The notes beneath the pieces were generated by a model. The model had not been told where the DNA came from, ran no database searches, and was given only the letters and a program-made list of their open reading frames with translations. Below are positions 57,203 to 63,904 of a stretch of DNA of 64,000 nt, piece by piece; within the stretch, counting starts at the first letter, position 1; each line of letters starts with the position of its first letter. This DNA comes from an uncultured Oscillospiraceae bacterium (GTDB taxonomy: Bacteria; Bacillota; Clostridia; Oscillospirales; Oscillospiraceae), in the NCBI GenBank assembly GCA_934667095.1, contig CAKULE010000009.1:36367-100366 (forward strand). Reading direction: 5' to 3'. A program made the translations under genes and the position numbers.

Positions 57203-57266
57203 AGTGTTTCCTCCGCATACGGGACAGGGCGGCCGCAGGGCGGCCGCCTCGCTCCGGTTATTCTGC

Positions 57267-58076
57267 TCAGTTGGCGCTCACCGCGCCGGCCTTGGTGATG
57301 ACATCCGCGGCGGCGGCAGAGGTGATGTAGTCGAAGAACTTCTGGGCCGCGTCAGAGAGCTTCACGCCCTCCTTGGTCACCAGCACGAAGGGACGCTGGA
57401 TCACGTAGCTGCCGTCCTTTACGCTGGCCTCGCTGGGGGTGACGCCGCCCACCTTCAGGACCTTGACGCTGTCCTTGACGGAGGCCAGAGAGGCGTAGCC
57501 GATGGCGTCGGGGTTCTGGGACACGGTGGTGATCACGTCGCCGGTGGAGGTGAGCTCCTGCCGGTACTGGCACTTGTCGGTGGTGCCGGTAATGGACTCG
57601 AAGCCGTCCCGGGTGCCAGAGCCGGCCTCGCGGCCGATGAGGACGATCTGGGCGTCGTTGCCGCCCACGTCCTTCCAGTTGGTGATCTCGCCGGTGTAGA
57701 TGGCGGCGATCTGCTCCAGGGTCAGGTCGGACACGGGGTTCTCCGGGCTAACGATAACGGCGATGCCGTCATAGGCCAGGATGGTCTCCTTCAGGCCGGA
57801 CTCTTTTTCCGCGTCCTTCAGGGCCCGGCTGGAGAGGCCAATGTCGCAGCGGCCCTCACTGACGGCCTGAATGCCGGATCCGGAACCGGTGGGGTTGTAG
57901 GTGAAGGTGTAGCCCTTGTTCTGGGCCATGAAGGACTCGCCCAGAGCGCCGATGACCTTTTCCATGGAGGTGGAGCCGTCGGTGGAGACGGAACCGCCCT
58001 TGCTGCCGCAGCCGGCCAGAACGCCCAGCGCCAGGACGGCGGCCAGCAGGATGGAGATAAACTTTCTTGTTTTCAT
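57267..58076 (-). CDS. pstS: Phosphate-binding lipoprotein PstS
   Basis: 269-residue extracellular phosphate receptor anchored as a lipoprotein. Signal peptide with lipobox VLAGC (Cys about residue 22). Phosphate-binding segments GSTSMEKVI (about 33-41) and GREAGSGTRDGFE (about 148-160) are conserved. Start 58076 follows GGAGT. First gene of the operon, preceded by a PHO-box-like array. Confidence 0.95.
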   Translation of the reverse strand: MKTRKFISILLAAVLALGVLAGCGSKGGSVSTDGSTSMEKVIGALGESFMAQNKGYTFTYNPTGSGSGIQAVSEGRCDIGLSSRALKDAEKESGLKETILAYDGIAVIVSPENPVSDLTLEQIAAIYTGEITNWKDVGGNDAQIVLIGREAGSGTRDGFESITGTTDKCQYRQELTSTGDVITTVSQNPDAIGYASLASVKDSVKVLKVGGVTPSEASVKDGSYVIQRPFVLVTKEGVKLSDAAQKFFDYITSAAAADVITKAGAVSAN

Positions 58077-58128
58077 TCTTGAAACTCCTCTCGTTTCATT
58101 CATATTTGATCTTGGTGCTTACGAGTTT

Positions 58129-58183
58129 AGAATAGAGAAGAATTGTAAAATGGGAAAGGCGCGGGACGTAAAATCCATGTAAA
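58129..58183 (-). promoter_or_regulatory. PHO-box-like direct repeats and -10 of pstS operon
   Basis: On the minus strand TTTACA (58183-58178), TTTACG (58172-58167), a degenerate copy, and TTTACA (58149-58144): spacing 11 bp between the first two and 23 bp to the last. A -10 TATTCT sits at 58134-58129. The repeats span about -22 to -61, the place occupied by PhoP boxes in activated Bacillus promoters; a good -35 is missing, as expected for activator dependence. Confidence 0.7.
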
Positions 58184-58217
58184 AGAGCTGCTGCCCGCAT
58201 CTCTGCCGGGGGAGGAC

Positions 58218-58265
58218 AGAAAAAAGCAGGCCCGCCGAGACCATTGGTCTCGGCGGGCCTGCTTT
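58218..58265 (-). terminator. Strong terminator after HxlR / hydrolase remnant
   Basis: A perfect 20-bp stem (58246-58265 with 58223-58242), 3-base loop, followed on the minus strand by a T-rich tract. Isolates the pst promoter from upstream transcription. Confidence 0.92.
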
Positions 58266-58269
58266 CTGC

Positions 58270-58456
58270 TTACATGGGGATGTCCGTCATCCCCGCGATG
58301 TACCCGCCGCCATGGAGCCACAGGATGTGCCTGTGGCGTTTTTTGGCGGGGCCATGGGGGAGAGGACCAGCGCCGGAATGTGCCGTGCTCCGTGGGGATG
58401 CGGAGCTTCCTGACCCGGACGTCCGGGTCGGGACTCATGGACTGCATGGCGCTCAC
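58270..58456 (-). pseudogene. Decayed alpha/beta-hydrolase (HSL-type esterase) N-terminal fragment
   Basis: A broken gene begins with GTG 58456 overlapping the HxlR stop (GTGA), as a coupled gene would. Read in successive frames it gives an esterase N-terminus: PDPDVRVRKLRIPTEHG in frame one, IPALVLSPMAPPK in a second, and HILWLHGGGYIAG in a third. HGGGY is the oxyanion-hole motif of hormone-sensitive-lipase-type esterases. At least two frameshifts are needed, and a stop plus terminator cuts off everything after the motif, including the catalytic triad. Confidence 0.65.
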
Positions 58457-58767
58457 CCGATCTTCTGCTGGTAGTCCGTGCCCCAGGCCACCATGGAGTC
58501 GAGGATGGGCTTCAGGCTACGGCCGGTGCCTGTGAGGGTGTACTCCACCCGGGGCGGCACCTCGGCGTAGACCTTGCGGGAGAGAAGGCCCTTGTCCTCC
58601 ATATCCCGCAGCTGGGCGGTGAGCACCTTCTGGCTGACGGTGCCGATGGATTTTTTCAGCTCGCCGAAGCGTTTGGTCCCCTCCATCAGGTCCCGCAGGA
58701 TCAGGACCTTCCATTTATCACCGATGAGCATGAGGGTGGTCTCCACCGGGCAGGCGGGCAGTTCCAT
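58453..58767 (-). CDS. HxlR-family transcriptional regulator
   Basis: 104-residue minimal winged-helix regulator: CPVETTLMLIGDKWKVLILRDL, FGELKKSIGTVSQKVLTAQLRDMEDKGLLSR and the wing VPPRVEYTLTGTG are classic HxlR. Cys6 lies at the redox-sensing position of YodB/HypR-type members. Start 58767 (MELPAC) follows TTGGAGG. Divergent from the beta-lactamase-fold-like gene, with a perfect palindrome between them; its former downstream partner is the decayed hydrolase. Confidence 0.9.
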   Translation of the reverse strand: MELPACPVETTLMLIGDKWKVLILRDLMEGTKRFGELKKSIGTVSQKVLTAQLRDMEDKGLLSRKVYAEVPPRVEYTLTGTGRSLKPILDSMVAWGTDYQQKIG

Positions 58768-58803
58768 AGTAAAACCTCCAATAGTATCTTTTTGGTAACT
58801 ACG

Positions 58804-58817
58804 GCACAATATTGTGC
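58804..58817. promoter_or_regulatory. Palindromic operator candidate for HxlR
   Basis: A perfect 14-bp palindrome GCACAATATTGTGC in the divergent intergenic region, 4 bp upstream of the rightward -35 box. Confidence 0.6.
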
Positions 58818-58821
58818 TTAC

Positions 58822-58850
58822 TTTACGAATCGACCTTACAGCGCTATGAT
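58822..58850 (+). promoter_or_regulatory. Sigma-A promoter for the beta-lactamase-fold-like gene
   Basis: TTTACG (58822-58827), 17-bp spacer, TATGAT (58845-58850). Confidence 0.68.
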
Positions 58851-58906
58851 AATGCCGACGAAAGAAAAAAGCAAGCTTTTGGAAAAATGATTTGGAGGAA
58901 TTTCTC

Positions 58907-59710
58907 ATGAACAAGACTGCTGAGCGCACTGTGACACTGGACAAGGGCCGCGTGGATGTTTACACGAAAAACGGCGTGACCCTCTACGCCTATCAGACCA
59001 GCGATCTCATCGACAACGAGGTCTTCGTGCTGGCCAAGGCGGGCCGGGGCGTGGTGATCGAGCTGCCCTGCTTCTACGATAACATCAGCGAACTGACGGA
59101 CTTTCTGAGCCGCGAGGGCGTTGCCGTGGAGGGCAAGCTGGTGGCCTACCACGGGGCGGGCGCGTCCTTCCTGCCCGGGGTGCCCGCTTACGGCACGGTC
59201 TCCTCCGTGGCCTACAACACCACGGGCGGCGGCGCGGCGCTGGTGGCTGGATTCAAGAACGCCTTCGGCGACAGCTTTGATGCCGGCCTGTGCGCCGTGG
59301 ACCACGTGATGGAGGAGGGCGAGACCTCCATTGCCGGCATCCGCCTTGTGGTGAAGCCAAACGCCGAGGCCTTTGACCTCGAGATCCCCGAGATCAACTG
59401 CGTGTACACCCACATGATGGGCCATGACTGCCACTCTATTGTGGCGGGATGCCCCCACGCCGACGGGATCATCTCCCAGCTGAACTACTACATCCGCAAA
59501 GGCTTTGATCTGGTGCTCACCGCCCACTACACCCCGGAGGACCTGAAGGATGCCCGGACCAAGGTGGACTACCTCATGGACCTGAAGGACATCGCCCTGA
59601 CCTGCGGGAGCGCCGACGAGATGAAGGCCAGGGTGCAGGAGAAGTATCCCAATTACAGCGGCATGAACTATCTGGACATGACCGCGGGCTTTTTCTTCCC
59701 TGCCAAGTAA
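58907..59710 (+). CDS. Uncharacterised protein, possibly metallo-beta-lactamase fold without zinc motif
   Basis: 267-residue cytosolic protein. Alternating strands and features such as VVIELPCFYDNISELTDFL, VYTHMMGHDCHSIVAG (about residues 165-180) and the order of secondary structure recall the metallo-beta-lactamase fold, but the HxHxDH motif is absent. FeS or flavin motifs are not seen. ATG 58907 follows TTGGAGG. Divergent from the HxlR gene, hence probably its target; such pairs often answer to electrophile or quinone stress. Fold assignment is tentative. Confidence 0.55.
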   Translation: MNKTAERTVTLDKGRVDVYTKNGVTLYAYQTSDLIDNEVFVLAKAGRGVVIELPCFYDNISELTDFLSREGVAVEGKLVAYHGAGASFLPGVPAYGTVSSVAYNTTGGGAALVAGFKNAFGDSFDAGLCAVDHVMEEGETSIAGIRLVVKPNAEAFDLEIPEINCVYTHMMGHDCHSIVAGCPHADGIISQLNYYIRKGFDLVLTAHYTPEDLKDARTKVDYLMDLKDIALTCGSADEMKARVQEKYPNYSGMNYLDMTAGFFFPAK

Positions 59711-59715
59711 TACGG

Positions 59716-60564
59716 ATGGGGGGACCTTTTACTGTAAAAGCCTGCGAATTTCTGAAGTCTGCCGGGACCTACTATCTCGCCACCGGGGAGGGGGACCAGC
59801 CCCGCGTGCGTCCGTTCGGCACGGCTCACATCTTTGAGGGCAAGCTGTATATCCAGACCGGGAAATCCAAGCCGGCGTCCCGACAGATCGCCGCCAATCC
59901 CAAGTGCGAGATCTGCGCATGCAAGGACGGGGTGTGGCTCCGGGTTGCCGCTGAGCTGGTGGAAGACGACCGCGTGGAGGCGAAGAAGTCCATGCTGGAC
60001 GACTGCACCGACCTGCGGGGGATGTACGACGAGCACGACGAGAATACGCAGGTGCTGTACCTGTTTGCAGGAAAGTACCACTTCTGCGATATCCAGAGCC
60101 AGGTCTACTCCGTGTTCGATATGCTCTATCAGGGATATGCCGAGCAGCGCAAGGCATATCTGCAAAAACATAAGCGGATATCGGAATACGATTCCGAGAA
60201 TCTCATGTACTCTGTGATTCAAGAGGTGTTGTCCGAGGAGGCACTTTCCTCTATCGGCTGTGCGGTACATGTTTCTCTTGCAACGCTGGTGAGGGACTAT
60301 GAGCCGATGACAGAGGAAGAGCGCAAATATGCCCGCAATCCGTTGACCCACGTGGATTTTCTCCTGTTCAATCAAATGGATAAGCAGCCCGTGCTGGCGA
60401 TCGAAGTGGACGGGATTGGCATCCATGAGGCCGGAAGCAAGCAGGCAGAGCGAGATATGAAAAAGAATTCCGTTTTGGAGAAGTGCGCCGTTCCGCTCCT
60501 GCGCCTCCGTACAGACGGCGGTGGAGAAAAAGAGAAAATCAGAACTGCGCTAAAGATATGTTAA
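59716..60564 (+). CDS. Chimeric protein: PNPOx/flavin-reductase-like domain fused to DUF2726 tail
   Basis: 282 residues in two unrelated parts. Residues 1 to about 118 are a small pyridoxamine-5'-phosphate-oxidase-like split barrel (KACEFLKSAGTYYLATGEGD, RVRPFGTAHIFEGKLYIQTG, VEAKKSMLDDC). From about 120 on (YSVFDMLYQGYAEQRKAYLQ, HVDFLLFNQMDKQPVLAIEVDG, VLEKCAVPLLRLRTDG) the sequence is the end of a DUF2726 protein, a domain usually carried at the C-terminus of helicases. Base composition drops at the join (about 60070). It looks like a recombination scar that happens to stay in frame. No clear SD at ATG 59716. Activity of either part is uncertain. Confidence 0.7.
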   Translation: MGGPFTVKACEFLKSAGTYYLATGEGDQPRVRPFGTAHIFEGKLYIQTGKSKPASRQIAANPKCEICACKDGVWLRVAAELVEDDRVEAKKSMLDDCTDLRGMYDEHDENTQVLYLFAGKYHFCDIQSQVYSVFDMLYQGYAEQRKAYLQKHKRISEYDSENLMYSVIQEVLSEEALSSIGCAVHVSLATLVRDYEPMTEEERKYARNPLTHVDFLLFNQMDKQPVLAIEVDGIGIHEAGSKQAERDMKKNSVLEKCAVPLLRLRTDGGGEKEKIRTALKIC

Positions 60565-60593
60565 GGATGCGCCGCTTGCGCCGCAAGGTAAAG

Positions 60594-60637
60594 AATAAAA
60601 AAACAGCCTCTGAAATCACTGATTTCAGAGGCTGTTT
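60594..60637 (-). terminator. Terminator following tRNA-Pro remnant
   Basis: An inverted repeat of up to 18 bp (60620-60637 with 60601-60618), followed on the minus strand by T7. It directly follows the CCA end of the tRNA fragment, as a native tRNA terminator would, and may also serve the chimeric gene. Confidence 0.85.
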
Positions 60638-60681
60638 GGTCCGAGTAGTGCGACTCGAACGCACGATCTCCACATCCCAAA
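60637..60681 (-). other. tRNA-Pro(UGG) 3' fragment, probable integration (att) site
   Basis: On the minus strand 45 bases match tRNA positions 32-76 exactly by length: anticodon loop TTTGGGA (anticodon TGG), 3' anticodon stem TGTGG, variable loop AGATC, T arm GTGCG-TTCGAGT-CGCAC, acceptor TACTCGG, A73, CCA. Upstream sequence does not pair as the 5' anticodon stem (would be CCACA), D arm or acceptor (would be CCGAGTA). The break lies precisely at the anticodon loop, where tyrosine recombinases commonly cross over. The intact tRNA is expected at the far end of the element to the right. Confidence 0.8.
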
Positions 60682-60816
60682 GGGATGCTGAACACTTTTC
60701 CCGCTCGTTTATGGCGCTTTTTGGCACATTTTAATTCATTTTACTTACTCTTTGACGCTCTTATCTCCGCTGTTTCCGGGTGTTCCAGAGCCGTCTGTGG
60801 TAATCTATGTGGTCAA
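60682..60816. other. Non-coding end of putative integrated element
   Basis: 135 AT-rich bases between the tRNA fragment and the orphan terminator. No gene seen; may hold recombinase arm-binding sites. Confidence 0.4.
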
Positions 60817-60886
60817 AAACGCTTCCCGCCCGGTTTCCGGTGAATGTTCACCAGTGCTGGACGGGAAGCGTTTCTCGTTGCTGTTG
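60812..60886 (-). ncRNA. Possible ~75-nt small RNA (orphan promoter-terminator unit)
   Basis: The repeated promoter at 60892-60920 would start a leftward RNA near 60886 that ends at a terminator: 12-bp stem (60862-60873 with 60817-60828) plus T5. Inside the large loop is a second small palindrome GTGAATGTTCAC. No start codon with SD lies between. Either a small RNA or the leftover ends of a deleted gene. Confidence 0.45.
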
Positions 60887-60891
60887 GCTGC

Positions 60892-60973
60892 ATTGTAACT
60901 CTGGACAGGCGGTTATGCAAGTGGTTTCTGTAAGGGTGGCGGCTCAGAAACTGCGGCGCTATAGACAAAGAAT
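60892..60973 (-). repeat. Repeated promoter element, copy A
   Basis: On the minus strand TTGCAT (60920-60915), 17-bp spacer, TACAAT (60897-60892), preceded by a conserved upstream block ending TTGTCTAT (ATAGACAA on plus at 60961-60968). Same length and order as copy B. Confidence 0.7.
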
Positions 60974-60977
60974 AGCA

Positions 60978-61199
60978 TCACGCATTTACCTTCTGGAGAT
61001 AGAACTCACTCTCCGCAACTCGCGTCACAAAATCATACTCCAGCCGCGTTGCCTTTGAGGGCGAAATATTGTAGCGCTTAAACACCGAGCGAAAATATGC
61101 AAAGAACTCCCTGTCTTCCGCTGTCATCGGGGCAACCCAGCCGTTCTCGGTACCATGGGCTTCGATCTTCTCTAATTCTGCCATACGCTCTTTATCCAT
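60978..61199 (-). CDS. Small hypothetical protein of the putative integrated element
   Basis: 73 residues, charged, helical (MDKERMAELEKIEAHG; DREFFAYFRSVFKRYNISP). No motif recognised. AAGGGGC precedes the start at 61199, and the repeated promoter B lies 64 bp further up. Codon use is more AT-rich than the chromosome to the left. Confidence 0.6.
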   Translation of the reverse strand: MDKERMAELEKIEAHGTENGWVAPMTAEDREFFAYFRSVFKRYNISPSKATRLEYDFVTRVAESEFYLQKVNA

Positions 61200-61262
61200 G
61201 TCAGTTGCCCCTTCGGTGAACTTTTGCCTGCCCCCCAGCGGGAATCGTTTGGGATTACCTGA

Positions 61263-61344
61263 ATTGTAACTCTAATGGTAGGGGTGTGCAAGAGGTTCCT
61301 GGGAGGGGAGCAGCGCAAGGTGTGAGATGTCATAGACAAGGAAC
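61263..61344 (-). repeat. Repeated promoter element, copy B
   Basis: On the minus strand TTGCAC (61291-61286), 17-bp spacer, TACAAT (61268-61263), with the same TGCAAG-x-GGTT-x-CTG and ATAGACAA blocks as copy A at identical distances (69 bp from -10 to ATAGACAA in both). Drives the 73-residue gene. Confidence 0.72.
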
Positions 61345-61363
61345 ACCAGTAACAGCCACTACA

Positions 61364-61394
61364 TTCCCTTAATTCGGGCGGCATTTTAAGGGAA
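61364..61394. other. Inverted repeat downstream of the 159-residue gene
   Basis: TTCCCTTAA (61364-61372) and TTAAGGGAA (61386-61394), 13-base spacer; no T run. The surrounding 61345-61488 shows no gene. Confidence 0.4.
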
Positions 61395-61488
61395 AGCGTA
61401 CCGAAGTAAGGGGAAGTATCTGCGCCCTGCGAGAGAAACGCCGTTGACTTTCGTCGTAATTTTATCATGAATATTTTTCGATTGGCAC

Positions 61489-61968
61489 TCAAAGCGAGGG
61501 CTTCCCGCAGGTCGGGCCAGGCATAATCTCCCTTGCTTGATGCGTAGCACGCGCTCTCTGCTCTGTTTCGAGTGCATCAAAAAGGCCCTGCCAAAGATTC
61601 GGATTTGGCTCATGCTCTGCGTAGTCTTCGAGGTGCCGCCGAATATCATCGGCAGCCAACGCAAGAAACTTATCGTCCAGAAACCGAATGTGGCGCTTAA
61701 TATAATCGGAAAATACTGCAGGCATACATGTGTTTCTGCCCATCGCATACCGCATTGCCGACAGCAGGATCAAGCGAAAGTCAGAGTCGCAGATCGGGGC
61801 GAGCAGATCCTGAGGGAACAGCAGAAACTCCTTGCCATTATTCATACATATGCGCAGCGGTCGCTGTTCTTCCGTTACCAGATTCAATAGGCTGCTGGTT
61901 TGATCCTTCTGCTCATCAATGGTGATTGATTCGTAGTCCCGAAACGGGTTTGCTTCATAATTCATCAT
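61489..61968 (-). CDS. Hypothetical protein of the putative integrated element
   Basis: 159 residues, acidic, no recognised domain. Conserved-looking segments RICMNNGKEFLLFPQDLLAP and FSDYIKRHIRFLDDKFLALAADD. Start at tandem ATG 61968/61965 after TTGGAGG; promoter copy C lies about 40 bp upstream. Proteins of this kind are typical cargo of Clostridial conjugative elements, but I cannot name a family. Confidence 0.62.
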   Translation of the reverse strand: MMNYEANPFRDYESITIDEQKDQTSSLLNLVTEEQRPLRICMNNGKEFLLFPQDLLAPICDSDFRLILLSAMRYAMGRNTCMPAVFSDYIKRHIRFLDDKFLALAADDIRRHLEDYAEHEPNPNLWQGLFDALETEQRARATHQAREIMPGPTCGKPSL

Positions 61969-62008
61969 TTGACCTCCAATCAGTTTGCCCTCGTGATGAG
62001 GTGTTGGC

Positions 62009-62037
62009 ATTGTAGCTCTGACTGCCCGGAGGTTCAA
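62009..62037 (-). repeat. Repeated promoter element, copy C (core only)
   Basis: On the minus strand TTGAAC (62037-62032), 17-bp spacer, TACAAT (62014-62009), with AGAGCTACAAT as in the other copies (AGAGTTACAAT). The upstream block of A and B is not conserved. Confidence 0.65.
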
Positions 62038-62102
62038 CCGTTTCTTTTGCGACTCAAAAAGAAATTTAATAGAGTCGGAATTCGTGCGGATTTATCATTT
62101 TC

Positions 62103-62131
62103 TTGCTTTTCCTGCCCAAATGTGCTATCAT
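62103..62131 (+). promoter_or_regulatory. Sigma-A promoter for XRE/HEPN unit
   Basis: TTGCTT (62103-62108), 17-bp spacer, TATCAT (62126-62131) with extended -10 TGC. Confidence 0.72.
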
Positions 62132-62163
62132 TATAAACAACGCTGTCAAGTGTTGGAATAGGC

Positions 62164-62220
62164 CTTGGCAGTATGGCTGCAATAGACCGAATGCTCTGCC
62201 AAGCGGCAGAGCATTTTTTG
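62164..62220 (+). promoter_or_regulatory. Transcription attenuator with alternative antiterminator
   Basis: A full terminator (10-bp stem 62191-62200 with 62205-62214, then T6) lies between promoter and XRE gene. CTTGGCAG (62164-62171) is perfectly complementary to CTGCCAAG (62196-62203), which covers half the terminator stem and loop, so the two structures exclude each other. The short transcript would be about 80 bases. Confidence 0.65.
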
Positions 62221-62245
62221 TATATCGGTACGGAGGAGATATTTT

Positions 62246-62449
62246 ATGTCTGTGAGTTATAAAAAACTCTGGAAGCTGCTCATCGATAAGGACATGAAGA
62301 AAAAAGACCTGTGTGAAAAGGCGGGTATCAGCCCAGCTTCCGTCACCAAGATGGGACGGAATGGACATATTACCACGGAGATACTCGTGAAGATTTGTGC
62401 GGCACTGGATTGTGGTATTGAGGATATTGTGGAGATCGTACCTGACTAA
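62246..62449 (+). CDS. XRE-family helix-turn-helix repressor (Cro/YozG-like)
   Basis: 67-residue DNA-binding protein: single HTH (KKDLCEKAGISPASVTKMGRNGHITTEILVKICAALDC) ending EDIVEIVPD, typical of compact Firmicute XRE proteins. GGAGGAGAT precedes ATG 62246. It lies 51 bp before the HEPN-motif gene on the same strand and behind an attenuator. Probably represses this unit and could act as its antitoxin-side partner. Confidence 0.88.
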   Translation: MSVSYKKLWKLLIDKDMKKKDLCEKAGISPASVTKMGRNGHITTEILVKICAALDCGIEDIVEIVPD

Positions 62450-62500
62450 GGACTGACATATTTTCGGGTGTATTAAGTTGCTTTGTTGCAGGAGGGCTAA

Positions 62501-63781
62501 ATGGTTGACAATGTTCTTATCCAATGTGACTATTGTAAGGCTAAAATCCGCATGCGTTTTCAAATGGGGTACTTTGATATTCCCTTTGATTTTCCCTGCC
62601 CAGAATGCGGAGTACATATTCACGGATTGAGAAAAATTACAGAAGAGCATTCGCTGAAACTCAATAACGCTGCTGTTGTTGAGTTTGACTTAAATGAGCC
62701 TCATTATTATGCGGACTTCTCTGTAGAGCTTCCCCATGCCAAGACAACCAAATTCGAATCCATCGAGAAAATAGTCACCAAAGGATTCAGTCCATTTTTA
62801 ATGTCTTCGAACCTTTATAAAGAAGATGACTATATACATTTAATTGCGGATATGCAAAGATTCCTCTCGTTTAGAGACTTTTTTCAGTTGAAATTAGCTC
62901 CTCTTTATGATTTGTTCTTCAACGGGCGAATTAGTTTGACACCGGAGCATTTTTTGAAAATTTCGCCAAGATTTGAAGTCAAGAATGAGCTTGATGCTAT
63001 GATGGCTTTGCATCAGTCTACCATTTTAGGAATGAGTGCTATCTTGCACGATAATGCACTCAGTGAATTTGCGGAGATTACCAAAAAAATCACAGAACGC
63101 AAAACGCTTTTAAAAGTAAATCGCTTCATTGTTGCGCTGGGGGGACATGAATATTTCAGCTCTGCCTCAAAGCGCTTAATTAGTATTTATTTGCGCTGGA
63201 TGAAAGATTTTGAAAAATACATTCCCGCTACGATGCTTTCGCTTGGTGGTGTTGCAGATAAACTTAATAGAGATTCCTTTGGAATTGCAACGACCAGTTT
63301 TGAGGACATGAAGGCTTTCTATGCTGATAGTTATGAATTGATACTTGATTTTGTAGATGTTGCAATTGGCCTAAATAATATTGCTGTTCGAGGTGACTAC
63401 AATTTGTTCCCTACAGATAGTGTAAAAGGCAGGAAGAAAAAGCAAGTTGGGACCTTTGAAGAGTATCGAGAACTTATAAAATCGGCAAAACTTGATTTTC
63501 TGATGGATAATGAACCGTTTAGTAAAGCGATTATTCTAAATCGAAATGTGCGCAATGCAATTGCACATTTTAACTATGACTTCGATTCAGACAGTCAAAG
63601 AATTATATTTAGTGATAAGCACAAAGGCAGAGAAAACGCAGTCGAGTTATATTTGATTGATCTTGCAATTCTTTGTTACGAAAACATATCTGTTCTCACT
63701 TATTTGAACGAGCTATTGTATACATTACGAAAAATTGAATATGTAAGTGAAGGCATGTGTATTCATATAAAACGCTCCTAA
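62501..63781 (+). CDS. Zinc-ribbon protein with HEPN-like RNxxxH motif, candidate effector
   Basis: 426-residue protein, strongly AT-rich coding sequence compared with the chromosome. An N-terminal zinc ribbon has Cys9/Cys12 and Cys33/Cys36 (CDYC, CPEC). The middle is helical without known motif. Near the C-terminus RNAIAH (residues 351-356) matches the R-x4-H signature of HEPN ribonucleases, in a helical context (FSKAIILNRNVRNAIAHFNYD). HEPN proteins are common toxins and abortive-infection effectors. With the XRE gene in front and its location in an integrated element, a defence or toxin-antitoxin role is plausible. SD GGAGGGC before ATG 62501. No homologue recognised by name. Confidence 0.6.
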   Translation: MVDNVLIQCDYCKAKIRMRFQMGYFDIPFDFPCPECGVHIHGLRKITEEHSLKLNNAAVVEFDLNEPHYYADFSVELPHAKTTKFESIEKIVTKGFSPFLMSSNLYKEDDYIHLIADMQRFLSFRDFFQLKLAPLYDLFFNGRISLTPEHFLKISPRFEVKNELDAMMALHQSTILGMSAILHDNALSEFAEITKKITERKTLLKVNRFIVALGGHEYFSSASKRLISIYLRWMKDFEKYIPATMLSLGGVADKLNRDSFGIATTSFEDMKAFYADSYELILDFVDVAIGLNNIAVRGDYNLFPTDSVKGRKKKQVGTFEEYRELIKSAKLDFLMDNEPFSKAIILNRNVRNAIAHFNYDFDSDSQRIIFSDKHKGRENAVELYLIDLAILCYENISVLTYLNELLYTLRKIEYVSEGMCIHIKRS

Positions 63782-63891
63782 CTCAAAAGGCTGATTTGCC
63801 GTTAAAGAGCATTTAGAGAAGTATTTTGGTTTATCTCTTTGATTTCTGTTGAAAATGAAATATTGTTGCTGAAATGCTGACAGCCTTGTGG

Positions 63892-63897
63892 TATACT
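63892..63897 (+). promoter_or_regulatory. Extended -10 promoter at window end
   Basis: TATACT with TGG extension; no good -35. Would start RNA near 63904. Confidence 0.6.
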
Positions 63898-63904
63898 ATA
63901 AATT

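Noticed and set aside
58127..58456. 109-codon minus-strand frame as an intact gene
   Set aside because: Only its first ~20 codons resemble protein; the rest is out of frame relative to the esterase homology, runs through a terminator, and enters the PHO-box region. Treated as a pseudogene.
60676..60690. Inverted repeat around the end of the tRNA fragment read as a long variable arm of a Ser/Leu tRNA
   Set aside because: Eight bases would then separate it from the T stem, and no class II tRNA fits; the tRNA-Pro 32-76 reading fits every position.
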